From positions 47,664 through 111,663 of the forward strand of contig JABWCN010000004.1 of the NCBI GenBank assembly GCA_013359135.1: a stretch of DNA of 64,000 nucleotides, written 5' to 3'. Of the stretch, positions 44,605 to 54,678 are shown piece after piece. The translations under genes were made by a program, and so were the position numbers. Under the pieces are notes generated by a model. The model was not told where the DNA came from, ran no database searches, and worked only from the letters and a program-made list of their open reading frames with translations. Source of the DNA: Pseudobdellovibrionaceae bacterium (GTDB lineage: Bacteria > Bdellovibrionota > Bdellovibrionia > Bdellovibrionales > Bdellovibrionaceae). Every line of letters starts with the position of its first letter. The stretch's first letter is position 1.

Positions 44605-46244
44605 GTAGCAGGTAAAGCCTGTAAGTGATTTCTTTTATGCATTTTCCAAAGCAAGTGGCTGATATAAGGACGTCTTTGCTCTCCGGTTGTCACCATTAAT
44701 AATTTAGTTATTTTCAAATCATCTGGATCTGTATACAACAGAATTAACATTTCCTGAATGAAGTTAGTATTTAATGTGATGTAATTATCAGTACCAACTC
44801 CTAACTGCACACCCTTTTTTTCCCACCATGAAAAAGGATGATCTTTGTAATCATCAAATCTACCAGTTAATTTATTATTTGAAGATGGTAAAGAAACCAA
44901 AGTAACACCTTTTTGAAGAAGTCTATTTAAAACATCATGTTGATAATGTTCGACCTCTCTAGCAGTATGAAACTTAGCTTTCAAAAAAAGAATGTCGTCT
45001 TCTTTAGTAATAACTTCACCTGAAAGTAATTTTTTAAGGACAGATTCGTTGTGTCCCCAATCTAATTCTTTAAGCTCGTTATAGACTGAATCAGATTTCA
45101 AAATAGCTTCACCATTTTTGTTTTTCTTAATGACCTCTTGATAAAGACGATGAAAATAAAAATTAGGATTAATGCCCAAGCTAATACCATGTTCTAGTGT
45201 ATCAATATGCCAGATATTCATGGCATTATCGACTGCCTGGATTCCTTTTTTTAGTGTATAAAAAGTTTCTCCATGATGCGACCTGATTTTAAAACCACGA
45301 TATTGTAATTTTCGAAATCCAGCTTGTAACTCATTGAAGTGTTCCTTGCGATAAAGCTCTTTCTCGTCACCAACAGTGTCAACATCAGTCAAATATGGTT
45401 CAAGAAATGGAAATCGGTCAATCATTCTAACTAACTCATTGACCTGCACCATGAAATGCTCTTTGCGAGTTGCAAATTTTTCAGAATCAAAATGATGAGC
45501 TTCTTTTCTAAACGAAGGCGATAAAATAAAATTAAAGTCTTGATGTGCACTTTTGAATTTCATAAATCCATCATACAAACCAAGTACTACATCCTCTGGC
45601 GTAATTTGACCGATTCCGGGAATTTGTTCAGAGCTACTAGATGATGACCGTGAAAGCGAAAACTTTAGTCGTATCTGTCCTACATTATACTTATAATAAA
45701 GTTCATGTGCCATATGATAAGCAGCCTCGGAATGAGCCTCGCGTGTAATAAATATCATTTGAGGTAAATATAATATTTTTAAATAAGTGGCAAAACCCTC
45801 ATCCTCTTTTAGCCGTATCAACTTATCAATTTCTTCTGCTGATTCTAGATTTAATACCTTTAATCCATAGGCATTCTTAATTTTTTCTTCATATATTTTT
45901 TTTTGAGGGCCTGATAACAATTTATGTATCCTAGGCAAAATAAATTCCGCCGTAATAGATCCAGTTAAATGAATATGTTCTTCTTTATACTTAAGTGGAA
46001 AATTTTTAAAAAACTCAAAAAGTCCATCAGAAACAGGATGTTCTAAAAGCTTATTAATTGAAATTTTGTTTATTTTGAACAAATCAATCAATTCTCTAAA
46101 CTCTAAAACCAAATTATAGGCCTCGTGATTTTTTTGCAAATCTGAGGTTAATAATAAGTCTAACGTGCTTTTTAGGCCAATCCCATTGGTTTCACCAATG
46201 ACGTTAGTTAAATGTTTTACTAGAGTTTGATGAACTGTTCTCAT
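44601..46244 (-). CDS. Large adenosine deaminase-family protein
   Basis: 547 residues, about 200 more than classic adenosine deaminase. Metal and catalytic motifs: EEHIHLTGS (H90, H92), SHHGET (H324, E326), LEHGISLG (H352), LPSSNNKLT near 455, and GVGTDN where the usual second Asp of the STDDP motif is Asn487. It probably deaminates a purine nucleoside or related molecule. First gene of a unit with ampG. Confidence 0.75.
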   Translation of the reverse strand: MRTVHQTLVKHLTNVIGETNGIGLKSTLDLLLTSDLQKNHEAYNLVLEFRELIDLFKINKISINKLLEHPVSDGLFEFFKNFPLKYKEEHIHLTGSITAEFILPRIHKLLSGPQKKIYEEKIKNAYGLKVLNLESAEEIDKLIRLKEDEGFATYLKILYLPQMIFITREAHSEAAYHMAHELYYKYNVGQIRLKFSLSRSSSSSSEQIPGIGQITPEDVVLGLYDGFMKFKSAHQDFNFILSPSFRKEAHHFDSEKFATRKEHFMVQVNELVRMIDRFPFLEPYLTDVDTVGDEKELYRKEHFNELQAGFRKLQYRGFKIRSHHGETFYTLKKGIQAVDNAMNIWHIDTLEHGISLGINPNFYFHRLYQEVIKKNKNGEAILKSDSVYNELKELDWGHNESVLKKLLSGEVITKEDDILFLKAKFHTAREVEHYQHDVLNRLLQKGVTLVSLPSSNNKLTGRFDDYKDHPFSWWEKKGVQLGVGTDNYITLNTNFIQEMLILLYTDPDDLKITKLLMVTTGEQRRPYISHLLWKMHKRNHLQALPAT

Positions 46245-46253
46245 ATGTTTTTC

Positions 46254-46709
46254 CTACTTTGGAATAATTCGTTTATACATTACTATGTGAGGACCGATTT
46301 GCGGTAACTCAAAAATTTCAGATTGAGCATGAAAGCCATTTTGCTTATAAAAGTTTAAAGCCTTTAAACGTGCATTGCACCACAAAAGATCACATTTAAT
46401 ATCTTTCAGATAATCAAACGCATGCATCAATAAAATACTACCAAAACCTTGCCCTCGGAACTGACTGTCAGTCGCCATTCCTCTGAGACGGTAGGGATTT
46501 CCACATTGAAAATCTTTATGAGATTCTGGAAAAACGGTTGCAACAGAAACGCAATTGTTATTATAGAAAATGCCAAAATGCTTTGTAAGAACGTTGTCGT
46601 CTTCACTATTTTTACATTCTGCCAACGTCAAAAAAGGTTTAAGATTTTTCTGTCTTAAATCTAACACCTTATTAATAGTAATAAATTCAATTTTATAATT
46701 TGATATCAT
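46254..46709 (-). CDS. GNAT-family N-acetyltransferase
   Basis: 151 residues. The acetyl-CoA motif is RGMATDSQFRGQGFGSILL (about 79-97), followed by CDLLWCNARLKALNFYKQNGF. Substrate unknown. It sits between the HNH gene and the deaminase gene on the same strand with a 9-base gap to the latter. Confidence 0.85.
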   Translation of the reverse strand: MISNYKIEFITINKVLDLRQKNLKPFLTLAECKNSEDDNVLTKHFGIFYNNNCVSVATVFPESHKDFQCGNPYRLRGMATDSQFRGQGFGSILLMHAFDYLKDIKCDLLWCNARLKALNFYKQNGFHAQSEIFELPQIGPHIVMYKRIIPK

Positions 46710-46727
46710 GTTATTTAAATTGGATTA

Positions 46728-47252
46728 TCAAAAGGATAATTCCATATTTAAATATTGAAGCCAATTATCTGGGATTTGTCCATGTTTGAATTCATAATCT
46801 GCAAATGGAAGCCAATGAGGCATCCTTGGTTCGTTAAGAAGAGGCATTTTAGCCTGTGTTGGCGTGCGATTCGCTTTTTTCTGATTGCACTCACGACAAG
46901 CTGTTACGACATTAGTCCAGCTTTTTTCGCCTTTTTTTGAAGCAGGAACCACATGATCTAAAGTTAAACTCTTAGGTGAAAATATTTCTCCACAATACTG
47001 GCAGGTGTATTCATCTCGAAGGTAAACATTTTCTCTACAGAAACGAACATAGGATTTTCTTTTTGGTCTTACAAAGGTTTTTAGTCTCAACACACTAGGA
47101 AGCTGAAATTTTTCACGGGGAGATCGAATGTAGTGTGAATGAAACTCCAATACTTCAACCTTTTCCTGAATCCATAAAACAATAGCCTTTTGCCAGGTCA
47201 GAATCTTCATTGGTTCATAGCTTCCATTCAATAACAAAGACCTAAAATTCAT
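46728..47252 (-). CDS. HNH endonuclease-fold protein
   Basis: 174 residues. An N-terminal LNGSYEPMKILTWQKAIVL domain common in HNH proteins of this class precedes the HNH core: CQYC (zinc pair), LTLDHVVPASKKG (HH), WTNVVTACRECNQKK (Asn and second CxxC). This broadly conserved type is annotated as an HNH nuclease; its biological target is not known. Promoter region shared with slyD (divergent). Confidence 0.85.
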   Translation of the reverse strand: MNFRSLLLNGSYEPMKILTWQKAIVLWIQEKVEVLEFHSHYIRSPREKFQLPSVLRLKTFVRPKRKSYVRFCRENVYLRDEYTCQYCGEIFSPKSLTLDHVVPASKKGEKSWTNVVTACRECNQKKANRTPTQAKMPLLNEPRMPHWLPFADYEFKHGQIPDNWLQYLNMELSF

Positions 47253-47481
47253 TAGCCCCCCATTGTGTAAATTTCATCGTGAAATCAACTCTGAAAACAG
47301 CTGAAGTTATGCAAGTCCTCAATTACTATTATAAAGTTGTTTTTGTTTGCTTTTCAAGGGGGTTTAGTGTTTTAAATGCATTAATTTACAACTGAAGAGG
47401 TAAAAACTTTTACTAAGTTGAATTTTAAACGTGATACAACTCTAGTAAAAAACTTCTTCATCCCAACAATAAGGAAATTTT

Positions 47482-47958
47482 ATGACTCCTAAAGTGATTG
47501 CTTTCAACTACACCCTCAGATCTTCAACAGGTGAAATTCTTGATGCATCTGAAGAAAACCAACCTCTTCCTTTTCTTGAAGGCGCAGGCCAAATCATTCC
47601 TGCATTAGAAACTCAAGTTTTACTAATGAACGAAGGTGATAAAAAGAAAATTTCTTTGACCGCGGAAGAAGCCTATGGACCACAGAAAGATAATATGATT
47701 ATGGATGTTGACGCTAGCGAGCTAGCTCATATTCCTGATTTAGAGGTTGGCTCTTTTTTGCAGCTTGATTTAAAAGATCAAATCAAAGTTGTTAAAGTAA
47801 CTAAAATTACTCCTGAAAAAATCACCCTTGATGGTAACCACCCTCTCGCTGGTCAGGCGTTAGAGTTTGAAGTTGAAATAGTCTTGATTCGTGAGGCAAC
47901 ACCAACAGAGGTTACCCACCGTCACGCACACGGAATTCACGGAAACCATCAACATTAA
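47482..47958 (+). CDS. slyD: FKBP-type peptidyl-prolyl isomerase, SlyD-like
   Basis: 158 residues: N-terminal FKBP strands (VIAFNYTLRSSTGEILD, PLPFLEGAGQIIPALE), the inserted IF chaperone domain (about 70-125), NHPLAGQALEFEVEI, and a His-rich tail (THRHAHGIHGNHQH) that can bind nickel. It acts as folding catalyst and chaperone. 21 bases upstream of yajQ, same strand; AAGGAA ribosome site. Confidence 0.93.
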   Translation: MTPKVIAFNYTLRSSTGEILDASEENQPLPFLEGAGQIIPALETQVLLMNEGDKKKISLTAEEAYGPQKDNMIMDVDASELAHIPDLEVGSFLQLDLKDQIKVVKVTKITPEKITLDGNHPLAGQALEFEVEIVLIREATPTEVTHRHAHGIHGNHQH

Positions 47959-47979
47959 TTATAAAGGAATTTTTCAGTT

Positions 47980-48465
47980 ATGCCATCTTTTGATGTTGTC
48001 TCAGAGATTGATACTCAAGAAGTTGACAATGCCGTCAACCAAGCAAGAAAAGAAATTGAAGCTCGCTATGATTTTAAAGGTTCTAAATCTGAACTACAGT
48101 GGGACAAAAAAGAAATAACCATTCTCAGCGAGGATGATTATAAAATGGAAGCTATTAAAAATATTTTACAAACAAAATTATTACGTCGTGGTATTGATAT
48201 TAAAGCCCTTTCTTTTGAAAAAGTCACTGAAGCAGGTGGTCGAATGTTAAAACAAAAAGTTACTTTAGTCCAAGGTATCGACAAAGAAAAATCTAAAACT
48301 TTAGTGCAGATAATTAAAGATTCTAAACTAAAAGTTCAAGCTCAAATCGTGGACGAAAAACTAAGAGTAACATCAAAAAGTATCGATGAACTGCAAGAGA
48401 CAATAGCATTGTTAAGAAATTCTAATTTTGAAATTCCGCTTCAATTCAATAACATGAGATCTTAA
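47980..48465 (+). CDS. yajQ: YajQ-family nucleotide-binding protein
   Basis: 161 residues. PSFDVVSEIDTQEVDNAVNQ, then RYDFKGSKSEL and the internal repeat are diagnostic of YajQ. Some homologues bind cyclic di-GMP and act with transcription factors; here only family membership is certain. Probably cotranscribed with slyD. Confidence 0.93.
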   Translation: MPSFDVVSEIDTQEVDNAVNQARKEIEARYDFKGSKSELQWDKKEITILSEDDYKMEAIKNILQTKLLRRGIDIKALSFEKVTEAGGRMLKQKVTLVQGIDKEKSKTLVQIIKDSKLKVQAQIVDEKLRVTSKSIDELQETIALLRNSNFEIPLQFNNMRS

Positions 48466-48592
48466 AAAGCTATGGACAATTTAATGATGTTTGTGTAACC
48501 TGAACTTGGTCCCGCTAGAGTTATGTGTTTCTTTGTTACTCATGGTTCCTGCGGTCTTAACCCATGACATTTTTTTAAAGTAAGGAGGAACC

Positions 48593-48979
48593 ATGGGAAA
48601 AAAAATTTATGTTGGTAACTTATCATTTTCAGTAAGTGAAGAACAATTATCTTCTGCATTTGCTCAATATGGAGCGGTTGATTCTGCAAAAGTTGTTACA
48701 GATAGAGAAACTGGAAGAAGCAAAGGTTTTGGCTTTGTTGAAATGCCCGTTGACTCTGAAGCAGATCAAGCTATTGAAAAATTGAATGGCGCTGATTTGA
48801 ATGGAAGAAACATCAATGTTTCTGAGGCTCGCCCTCAAGAGAACAAACCAAGAAGAGGCTTTGGTGGACCTCGTGGAGGCGGCGGCGGTGGAGGCCGTGG
48901 TGGTTTCGGTGGCGGCGGTAATCGCGGCGGTGGATTTGGTGGCGGCAATCGCGGACCAAGATCTGGTGGAAACCAATAA
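48593..48979 (+). CDS. Glycine-rich RNA-binding protein with one RRM
   Basis: 128 residues with AGGAGG. The RRM at 3-80 has RNP2 IYVGNL and RNP1 KGFGFVEM. The tail (about 86-128) is almost only Gly and Arg, an RGG-like disordered segment. Bacterial RRM proteins of this kind are common in cyanobacteria and some Proteobacteria, often cold-induced. It probably acts as an RNA chaperone. Confidence 0.92.
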   Translation: MGKKIYVGNLSFSVSEEQLSSAFAQYGAVDSAKVVTDRETGRSKGFGFVEMPVDSEADQAIEKLNGADLNGRNINVSEARPQENKPRRGFGGPRGGGGGGGRGGFGGGGNRGGGFGGGNRGPRSGGNQ

Positions 48980-49049
48980 TTCAGTCCTGTAAAATTTAAT
49001 TGATAATTTTAATTTGCAGTTTTTAAAACTAATCATAGAATAACATTCT

Positions 49050-49715
49050 ATGAAAAATTTTAAAAACTGCTTTTTTTTTACTTTTTCTTTTTTAGCACTT
49101 CTTTTTTGTTCACAATACACGCGAGCTGACGACAAGCCCATTGTTGCTAAAACTATTTCACTCAAAAAAATGGTTTTTCTCGGTGATTCATTGACCGAAG
49201 GTTATGGGGTCGACTCTAGCTCTACATACACTCACCTTTTGCAAGAAAAATTTGACAATAATAAAATACAATGGACCGTGGTAAACGCAGGTATCAGTGG
49301 GTCTACAACTGCTTCTGCCGTATCTAGAATTAATTGGATTTTAAAAGGTAATATTAAGCCTGATTTATTTATAATCATATTAGGTGCAAATGATGGTCTT
49401 AGAGGACAAAAGATTTCAGGAATAAAAAAGAACCTTTCTGAATCAATAGACATACTTTTACAACAAAAAATACCAGTTATCCTAGGTCAGGTTCAAGTCC
49501 CTCCTAATTACGGAAAAGAGTACTCGGAAAGTTTCAAAAATATATTTCCTCAGCTAGCTAAAGACAAAAAAATCCCGTTAATGCCTTTTATCCTTGAAAA
49601 AGTTGCTGGAATTCCAGAACTTAATATCGAAGACGGAATTCATCCCAACGAAAAAGGACATAAAATCATTTTTGAACAAGTTTTTAAATATTTAGAAAAA
49701 GAAAAAAAATTATAA
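49050..49715 (+). CDS. SGNH esterase/lysophospholipase, TesA-like
   Basis: 221 residues with a signal peptide ending TRA. SGNH blocks are GDSLTEGYG (Ser), GISGST (Gly), GAND (Asn) and DGIHPNEKGH (Asp and His). It acts on esters or lysophospholipids in the periplasm. It precedes the ABC genes by 2 bases, the tesA-ybbA-ybbP arrangement known in other bacteria. Confidence 0.9.
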   Translation: MKNFKNCFFFTFSFLALLFCSQYTRADDKPIVAKTISLKKMVFLGDSLTEGYGVDSSSTYTHLLQEKFDNNKIQWTVVNAGISGSTTASAVSRINWILKGNIKPDLFIIILGANDGLRGQKISGIKKNLSESIDILLQQKIPVILGQVQVPPNYGKEYSESFKNIFPQLAKDKKIPLMPFILEKVAGIPELNIEDGIHPNEKGHKIIFEQVFKYLEKEKKL

Positions 49716-49717
49716 CT

Positions 49718-50401
49718 ATGAGTATTATTGAAATAAAAAATCTAACCAAAAGTTTTCTTCAAGGTAACAATAAAATTAATATTTTAAATGAACTTAATCT
49801 TGTTGTACCGCTAGCTTCAAAAATAGGAATCGTAGGACAGTCAGGAAGTGGAAAATCCACTTTTTTATCTCTGATGTCTGGACTTGATAAGCCAGATCAT
49901 GGTCAAATTTTAGTCAATAATAATGACATCACAAAAATGTCCGAAGAGGCGTTGACTGAATTTAGAGCTAAGAACTTAAGTATCGTTTTCCAACAATATC
50001 ACTTGGTCGCTCATCTTACAGCCCTTGAGAATGTCATGTTACCATTAGAAATTCTGGATCACAACCTATCAAAAAAAAGCATTAAAGATAAAGCCATTGA
50101 ATTACTCAATGAAGTTGGTCTTGAAAAAAGACTCTCGCACTTCCCTTCACAACTAAGCGGTGGTGAAAGTCAAAGAGTTGCTATTGCTAGAGCTTTGATT
50201 ACAACTCCAAAAGTAATTTTAGCTGATGAACCAAGTGGAAATCTTGATTTGGAAACGGGAACTAGAGTAATGAATTTATTCATGACTATTATCGATAAAT
50301 ACCAAATTACTACCTTATTAGTAACTCACAACCCAGAATTAGCATCTCTTTGTCAGTCAGTTTATAAATTAAATCATGGCAAGTTTGAGAAAATAAAATG
50401 A
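49718..50401 (+). CDS. ybbA: ABC transporter ATPase, YbbA/LolD-type
   Basis: 227 residues: Walker A GQSGSGKST (about 39), Q-loop FQQYHLV, signature LSGGESQRVAIARAL, Walker B VILADEPSGNLD, H-loop VTHNPELA. Belongs to the MacB/LolD-type subfamily that works with FtsX-fold permeases. Overlaps the permease gene by 4 bases (ATGA). Confidence 0.92.
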   Translation: MSIIEIKNLTKSFLQGNNKINILNELNLVVPLASKIGIVGQSGSGKSTFLSLMSGLDKPDHGQILVNNNDITKMSEEALTEFRAKNLSIVFQQYHLVAHLTALENVMLPLEILDHNLSKKSIKDKAIELLNEVGLEKRLSHFPSQLSGGESQRVAIARALITTPKVILADEPSGNLDLETGTRVMNLFMTIIDKYQITTLLVTHNPELASLCQSVYKLNHGKFEKIK

Positions 50402-52932
50402 TAGCACATGCACTAAAAGAACTTGTTCGAAAATGGCGCTGGACATTGGTTTTTGTTTTTAATCTTTCTTTTGGATTCATAGGATTCATAAGTTTATTAT
50501 CTTTTCAAAACTCTATAGAGAATAAAATTCTTTTAGACTCAAAAAAAATTCTTACAGCTGATCTTTCTATTAGCGCTAGAAAAAAAATTGCAACGACAGA
50601 GATTGATAAAACGAAAAAAATAATTAGAGATCTAGGAATTAAAATAGAAAGCGAATCTTATCTTACTGAATTTATGGCAATGTTAAAAACCAGTGAGAAG
50701 GCCCAAATGGTGTCAGTTAAGGCTATCGATGCAAACTATCCTCTCTATGGTGATCTTGAGTTACTTTGGGAAAATAAAAACTACAGCGATATTAAATCGT
50801 CATTCAAAAACAATGAAACTATAGTTTATTCTGAACTCAAAGAGATTTTAAACTTGCAAAAAGAACAATCTCTGATGCTTGGCAAATTGAATCTTTCCTT
50901 AAGAGATATCGTCGTCAAAGACTCAACTCAAACTTTCAAATTCGGAGGAATAGCTCCAAAAATTTTTATACATCAAGAGGCGTTAAAAAACTCTGAGCTT
51001 CTTAAGTTTGGGAGTACTTTCAATGAGTCTTATCTTTTTAAATTAAAAGAACCATACCCTCGCGAGACACTTTTAAAAAAATTGGAACAATCTATTCCTG
51101 ACGCTACAATAAAAATTGAAACAGCTGAGTCAGCTGCAAATGATTCAGCCAGGCAGCTTGGTTTCTTAACAGATTTTCTAAAATTAATAGCTATTATTTC
51201 TATTCTGCTATCTAGCTTAGGGGCTAACTTTTTATATCAGGTCTTTATCTTTAAAAAAATTAAAGATTACGCCATTTTTAAAGCTCTTGGCCTAAACAAA
51301 CAAAAACTACGAGCTCAATACCTTGTGCAAATGATAACTTTAAGTTTAGTTGTCACTGCTATTTCAGCATTAGGATCTTATTTATTTATTCCTTTGATAC
51401 AGTTTTTTCTAAACAAGACTCTTTCAATTATTTTTGAGATTTCAATTCCAAATTTAGTGATCGTACTTAGCTTTTTCATTATCTTTATTACATGCTTTTT
51501 AGTTACCATTCCATTTCTATTCTCACTTGAAACTATCACTACTGCGAAACTTTTTAATGAAGAAAAATTAAATCTGAACATATCAATTAGATCAAGAGTT
51601 CCACAAATATTAAGTGTTTTCTTAGTAGGATTACTATCTCTTTACCTTACCAAATCTGTAAATCTAACACTTATTTTTATTTCATCGGTGCTTTCAATCG
51701 CGATTTTTTCAGTTGTGATCGGATGGAGTGGAATAAAAGTGTTATCACTTTTTAATCCTCGTTTTTGGGTCATTAAATACAGTTTAAAGTCAATCATCCG
51801 AAAGAAAGGTACTTCAATTATAGTATTTAGCTGTATTGCAATTAGCACAATGCTAATGAATATTCTTCCGTTGGTTAGAACATCGCTACAAGAAGAATTT
51901 AATTACAACAAAAATGAACAAATTCCCTCTCTCTTTCTAATTGACGTGCAGGAGGAACAAGTTAATGCCATTAATGAGCTACTTCAATTGCAGAATCTAA
52001 AGATAGATAACCTTTCGCCCTTGATAAGAGCTAGGATTTCTAAAATTAATGATATTCCTTTCGAAAAAAAGTTACTTAAAAACTCTTTTACAACCAGAGA
52101 AGAAGAAACAGAAGCTCGATTTCGAAATCGAGGAATTAATCTAACTTATAGGCACGAGTTTTCAAATACTGAAACTCTGTTGGAAGGGATTCCTTTTACC
52201 AATTATAAAGATGAAACTCCAGGTCTTTCCCTTGAATATAAATATGCAGAACGTATTGGAGTTAAACTTAACGACTTAATGACTTTCGACATTCAAGGCG
52301 TAGAAATTAAAGGAAAGGTGATTAATCTTAGGAAGGTTCGATGGATTTCTTTTCAACCTAATTTTTTCATTGCATTTGATGAGGGTGTTTTGAATCAAGC
52401 ACCAAAATCATTTATTGGAACAATTAATAATCTTAGTGAAGAAAAAACAAAAAAAGTTATTTCAAGTCTGGCTGAAAATTTTTCTAATATCTCGATAATA
52501 GACGTGCGTGCCTTATCAAAAGATATTCTTAATATGGCCGATCAAATGTCGTTATCCATTCAAATTATGGCATTACTCGCTCTCATAACTGGATTAATTA
52601 TCCTATCGTCTATTATCTATATTCAGCTAAATGAAAGAACTTGGGAGTTAAATTTCTTAAAAATTATTGGTGCTAAATTCAACTCAGTGTATTTATATAT
52701 CTTAGTAGAGTTTGCTTTTTTAACTTTTTTAGCCGCTCTTTTTGGATCCTTACTTAGCTACGTTTTTAGTTTTATTTTAGTAAAATATCTTTTTGAGACT
52801 ACATTTGTAATCTCATTTAAAGAACCACTATTTATCATCTTTGGAATTGCACTAATAAGTATTGTGATTTGCCTTATAATCACCAGGAGAATACTGCAAA
52901 ATAGTGCTAATAAAATTTTGAAGGAATTTTAA
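50398..52932 (+). CDS. ybbP: FtsX-fold ABC permease, YbbP-like
   Basis: 844 residues. TM1 near 17-35, a large periplasmic domain (to about 255), TMs 2-4 of the first FtsX core, an extra pair of helices near 395-440, a second periplasmic domain, then the final FtsX TMs (about 725-840). The double FtsX layout fits YbbP. Together with the ATPase it likely moves lipid- or ester-like substrates; the role is not established. Confidence 0.9.
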   Translation: MIAHALKELVRKWRWTLVFVFNLSFGFIGFISLLSFQNSIENKILLDSKKILTADLSISARKKIATTEIDKTKKIIRDLGIKIESESYLTEFMAMLKTSEKAQMVSVKAIDANYPLYGDLELLWENKNYSDIKSSFKNNETIVYSELKEILNLQKEQSLMLGKLNLSLRDIVVKDSTQTFKFGGIAPKIFIHQEALKNSELLKFGSTFNESYLFKLKEPYPRETLLKKLEQSIPDATIKIETAESAANDSARQLGFLTDFLKLIAIISILLSSLGANFLYQVFIFKKIKDYAIFKALGLNKQKLRAQYLVQMITLSLVVTAISALGSYLFIPLIQFFLNKTLSIIFEISIPNLVIVLSFFIIFITCFLVTIPFLFSLETITTAKLFNEEKLNLNISIRSRVPQILSVFLVGLLSLYLTKSVNLTLIFISSVLSIAIFSVVIGWSGIKVLSLFNPRFWVIKYSLKSIIRKKGTSIIVFSCIAISTMLMNILPLVRTSLQEEFNYNKNEQIPSLFLIDVQEEQVNAINELLQLQNLKIDNLSPLIRARISKINDIPFEKKLLKNSFTTREEETEARFRNRGINLTYRHEFSNTETLLEGIPFTNYKDETPGLSLEYKYAERIGVKLNDLMTFDIQGVEIKGKVINLRKVRWISFQPNFFIAFDEGVLNQAPKSFIGTINNLSEEKTKKVISSLAENFSNISIIDVRALSKDILNMADQMSLSIQIMALLALITGLIILSSIIYIQLNERTWELNFLKIIGAKFNSVYLYILVEFAFLTFLAALFGSLLSYVFSFILVKYLFETTFVISFKEPLFIIFGIALISIVICLIITRRILQNSANKILKEF

Positions 52933-52998
52933 TAGTCCTCAGGCTTATCTAACCCTAGCAAAATCCCGATAAATGTTGTAATTTGCTTTTGAGGACTA

Positions 52999-54669
52999 AT
53001 GATTAAAATAATCAAAACTATTGTCAAAAAATATATAAAAATGTTTTTTTATCTTTGGATTGTATTATTAATTGTTGGATCTCAAATATCTCTAAAAACT
53101 TATTTATCATACAATGACCATATATCTTCTATAAAAAATCAAACTTTCAATACAACAACACTTTTTACAGCAAGAATGGTTAATATTTTCGACAAAATGG
53201 ATATCCTTTTAGGATTTCTAAAAATGATGATCGAAAGAGAAAAAATCTGGTCAAGAGAATCACTAGAATTTTACTTAAAACAAATAAAAGGACAAACTCC
53301 TGAAATTCAGACTATAAAAATTTTTGATTCCAAAGGAAACTACTTTGCAGACACACTTGAAGAGTTATCAAAAAAAAATGTTTCTGATCGTAGTTACTTC
53401 ATAGAACACAAAAACTCTCCATCAGAGCTTATGTTTATTTCTGAGCCGCTTATTAGCAAAAGTACAGGAGTTAAAATTATCGCTTTTTCAAAGCGCATTA
53501 ATGATTCTCATAATTTATTTAAAGGAATCATTGTAATTACCATAGAAATTGCTTATCTAAAGCAAGTATTTAGCGAAATTAGTCTTGGAAAAGATGGCAA
53601 TATTACTTTGCTTTATCAAGATGAGATTTTTGTTGCTAGAATCCCCTGGATAGAAGACATAATAGGTAAAAAAATACAGTCAGCTTGGATTAATGATATA
53701 GAAAAAAATGGGCAAACAACTAGCTTTGATGCGATTAGCCCCATTGACCATATAAAAAGACACTATGCCCTTAATAAAATTAATAAATCGTCCTATAGCC
53801 TTTATACAGGTTTATCATATGCTGAATATTTAAAAGAGTGGAAAAGGTCTGCTATAACTGATTTTATGTTCTTCTTAGTTCTTTCATTTGTTTCACACAT
53901 ATTAATGATTATCTATTGCCTTTCACTTGAAAAAATTGAAGAGCAAAAAATAAATATTTTCAGAGCTTCAAAAATGACAACTCTTGGCGAGATGTCCAGT
54001 CAATTGGCCCATGAAATTAATAACCCCCTGACTATTATTAAATCATCTATATATAGCCTTAATAAACTATTAATTAATGACAAATTTGAAAAAGACAAGA
54101 TAACTGAAGCTCTTGCTCGTATTGATAAAACCACTAGTAGAATCACGAAAATCATCTCTGGATTGCGTGCCTTCTCTAGAGCTGGTGATAACGACCCCTT
54201 TGAAAAGGCTTTACTTTCAAAAATTTTTTCTGATATCACGGAACTTGCTTCTCATCGTCTCAAAATGACACTTGTTAAATTATCTATTACTTGTAAAGAG
54301 GATTTAGCTATTGAATGCAAAGAATCTCAAATTGAGCAAGTCCTTCTAAATCTTCTAAATAACTCTATAGATGCTGTGGCTGATCTAGAAGAAAAATGGA
54401 TTCGTATTGAAGTTATCGATAAAGAATCCAACAAAATTGTAATTCTATTTTCGGATTCTGGAAAAGGAATTCCATCACAGCATGTAGATCGAATCATGGA
54501 GCCATTTTATACGACTAAACCTGTTGGAAAGGGGACTGGACTGGGATTAAGTATTTCTAAAGGGCTTATTGAAAGTCACAATGGCAAGTTTTTATATAAT
54601 TTACAATCATCATATACTCAATTTATTATTGAACTTCCAAAGATACAGCCTAAACAAAATCTCTTTTAA
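52999..54669 (+). CDS. Membrane sensor histidine kinase with Cache domain
   Basis: 556 residues. TM1 at about 13-35, a periplasmic dCache-like domain (about 40-280, VSDRSYFIEH and FKGIIVITIEI), TM2 near 290-312, HisKA with phospho-accepting His338 in LAHEINNPL, and HATPase with NLLNNSIDA, DSGKGIP and GKGTGLGLSISKG. Closest layout is DctB-type. No response regulator lies beside it, so it is an orphan here. GAGG ribosome site. Confidence 0.92.
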   Translation: MIKIIKTIVKKYIKMFFYLWIVLLIVGSQISLKTYLSYNDHISSIKNQTFNTTTLFTARMVNIFDKMDILLGFLKMMIEREKIWSRESLEFYLKQIKGQTPEIQTIKIFDSKGNYFADTLEELSKKNVSDRSYFIEHKNSPSELMFISEPLISKSTGVKIIAFSKRINDSHNLFKGIIVITIEIAYLKQVFSEISLGKDGNITLLYQDEIFVARIPWIEDIIGKKIQSAWINDIEKNGQTTSFDAISPIDHIKRHYALNKINKSSYSLYTGLSYAEYLKEWKRSAITDFMFFLVLSFVSHILMIIYCLSLEKIEEQKINIFRASKMTTLGEMSSQLAHEINNPLTIIKSSIYSLNKLLINDKFEKDKITEALARIDKTTSRITKIISGLRAFSRAGDNDPFEKALLSKIFSDITELASHRLKMTLVKLSITCKEDLAIECKESQIEQVLLNLLNNSIDAVADLEEKWIRIEVIDKESNKIVILFSDSGKGIPSQHVDRIMEPFYTTKPVGKGTGLGLSISKGLIESHNGKFLYNLQSSYTQFIIELPKIQPKQNLF

Positions 54670-54678
54670 AATACTACT

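Noticed and set aside
48647..49165. 172-codon minus-strand frame over the RRM gene
   Set aside because: It is the antisense of the Gly-rich repeat, which keeps the opposite frame open.
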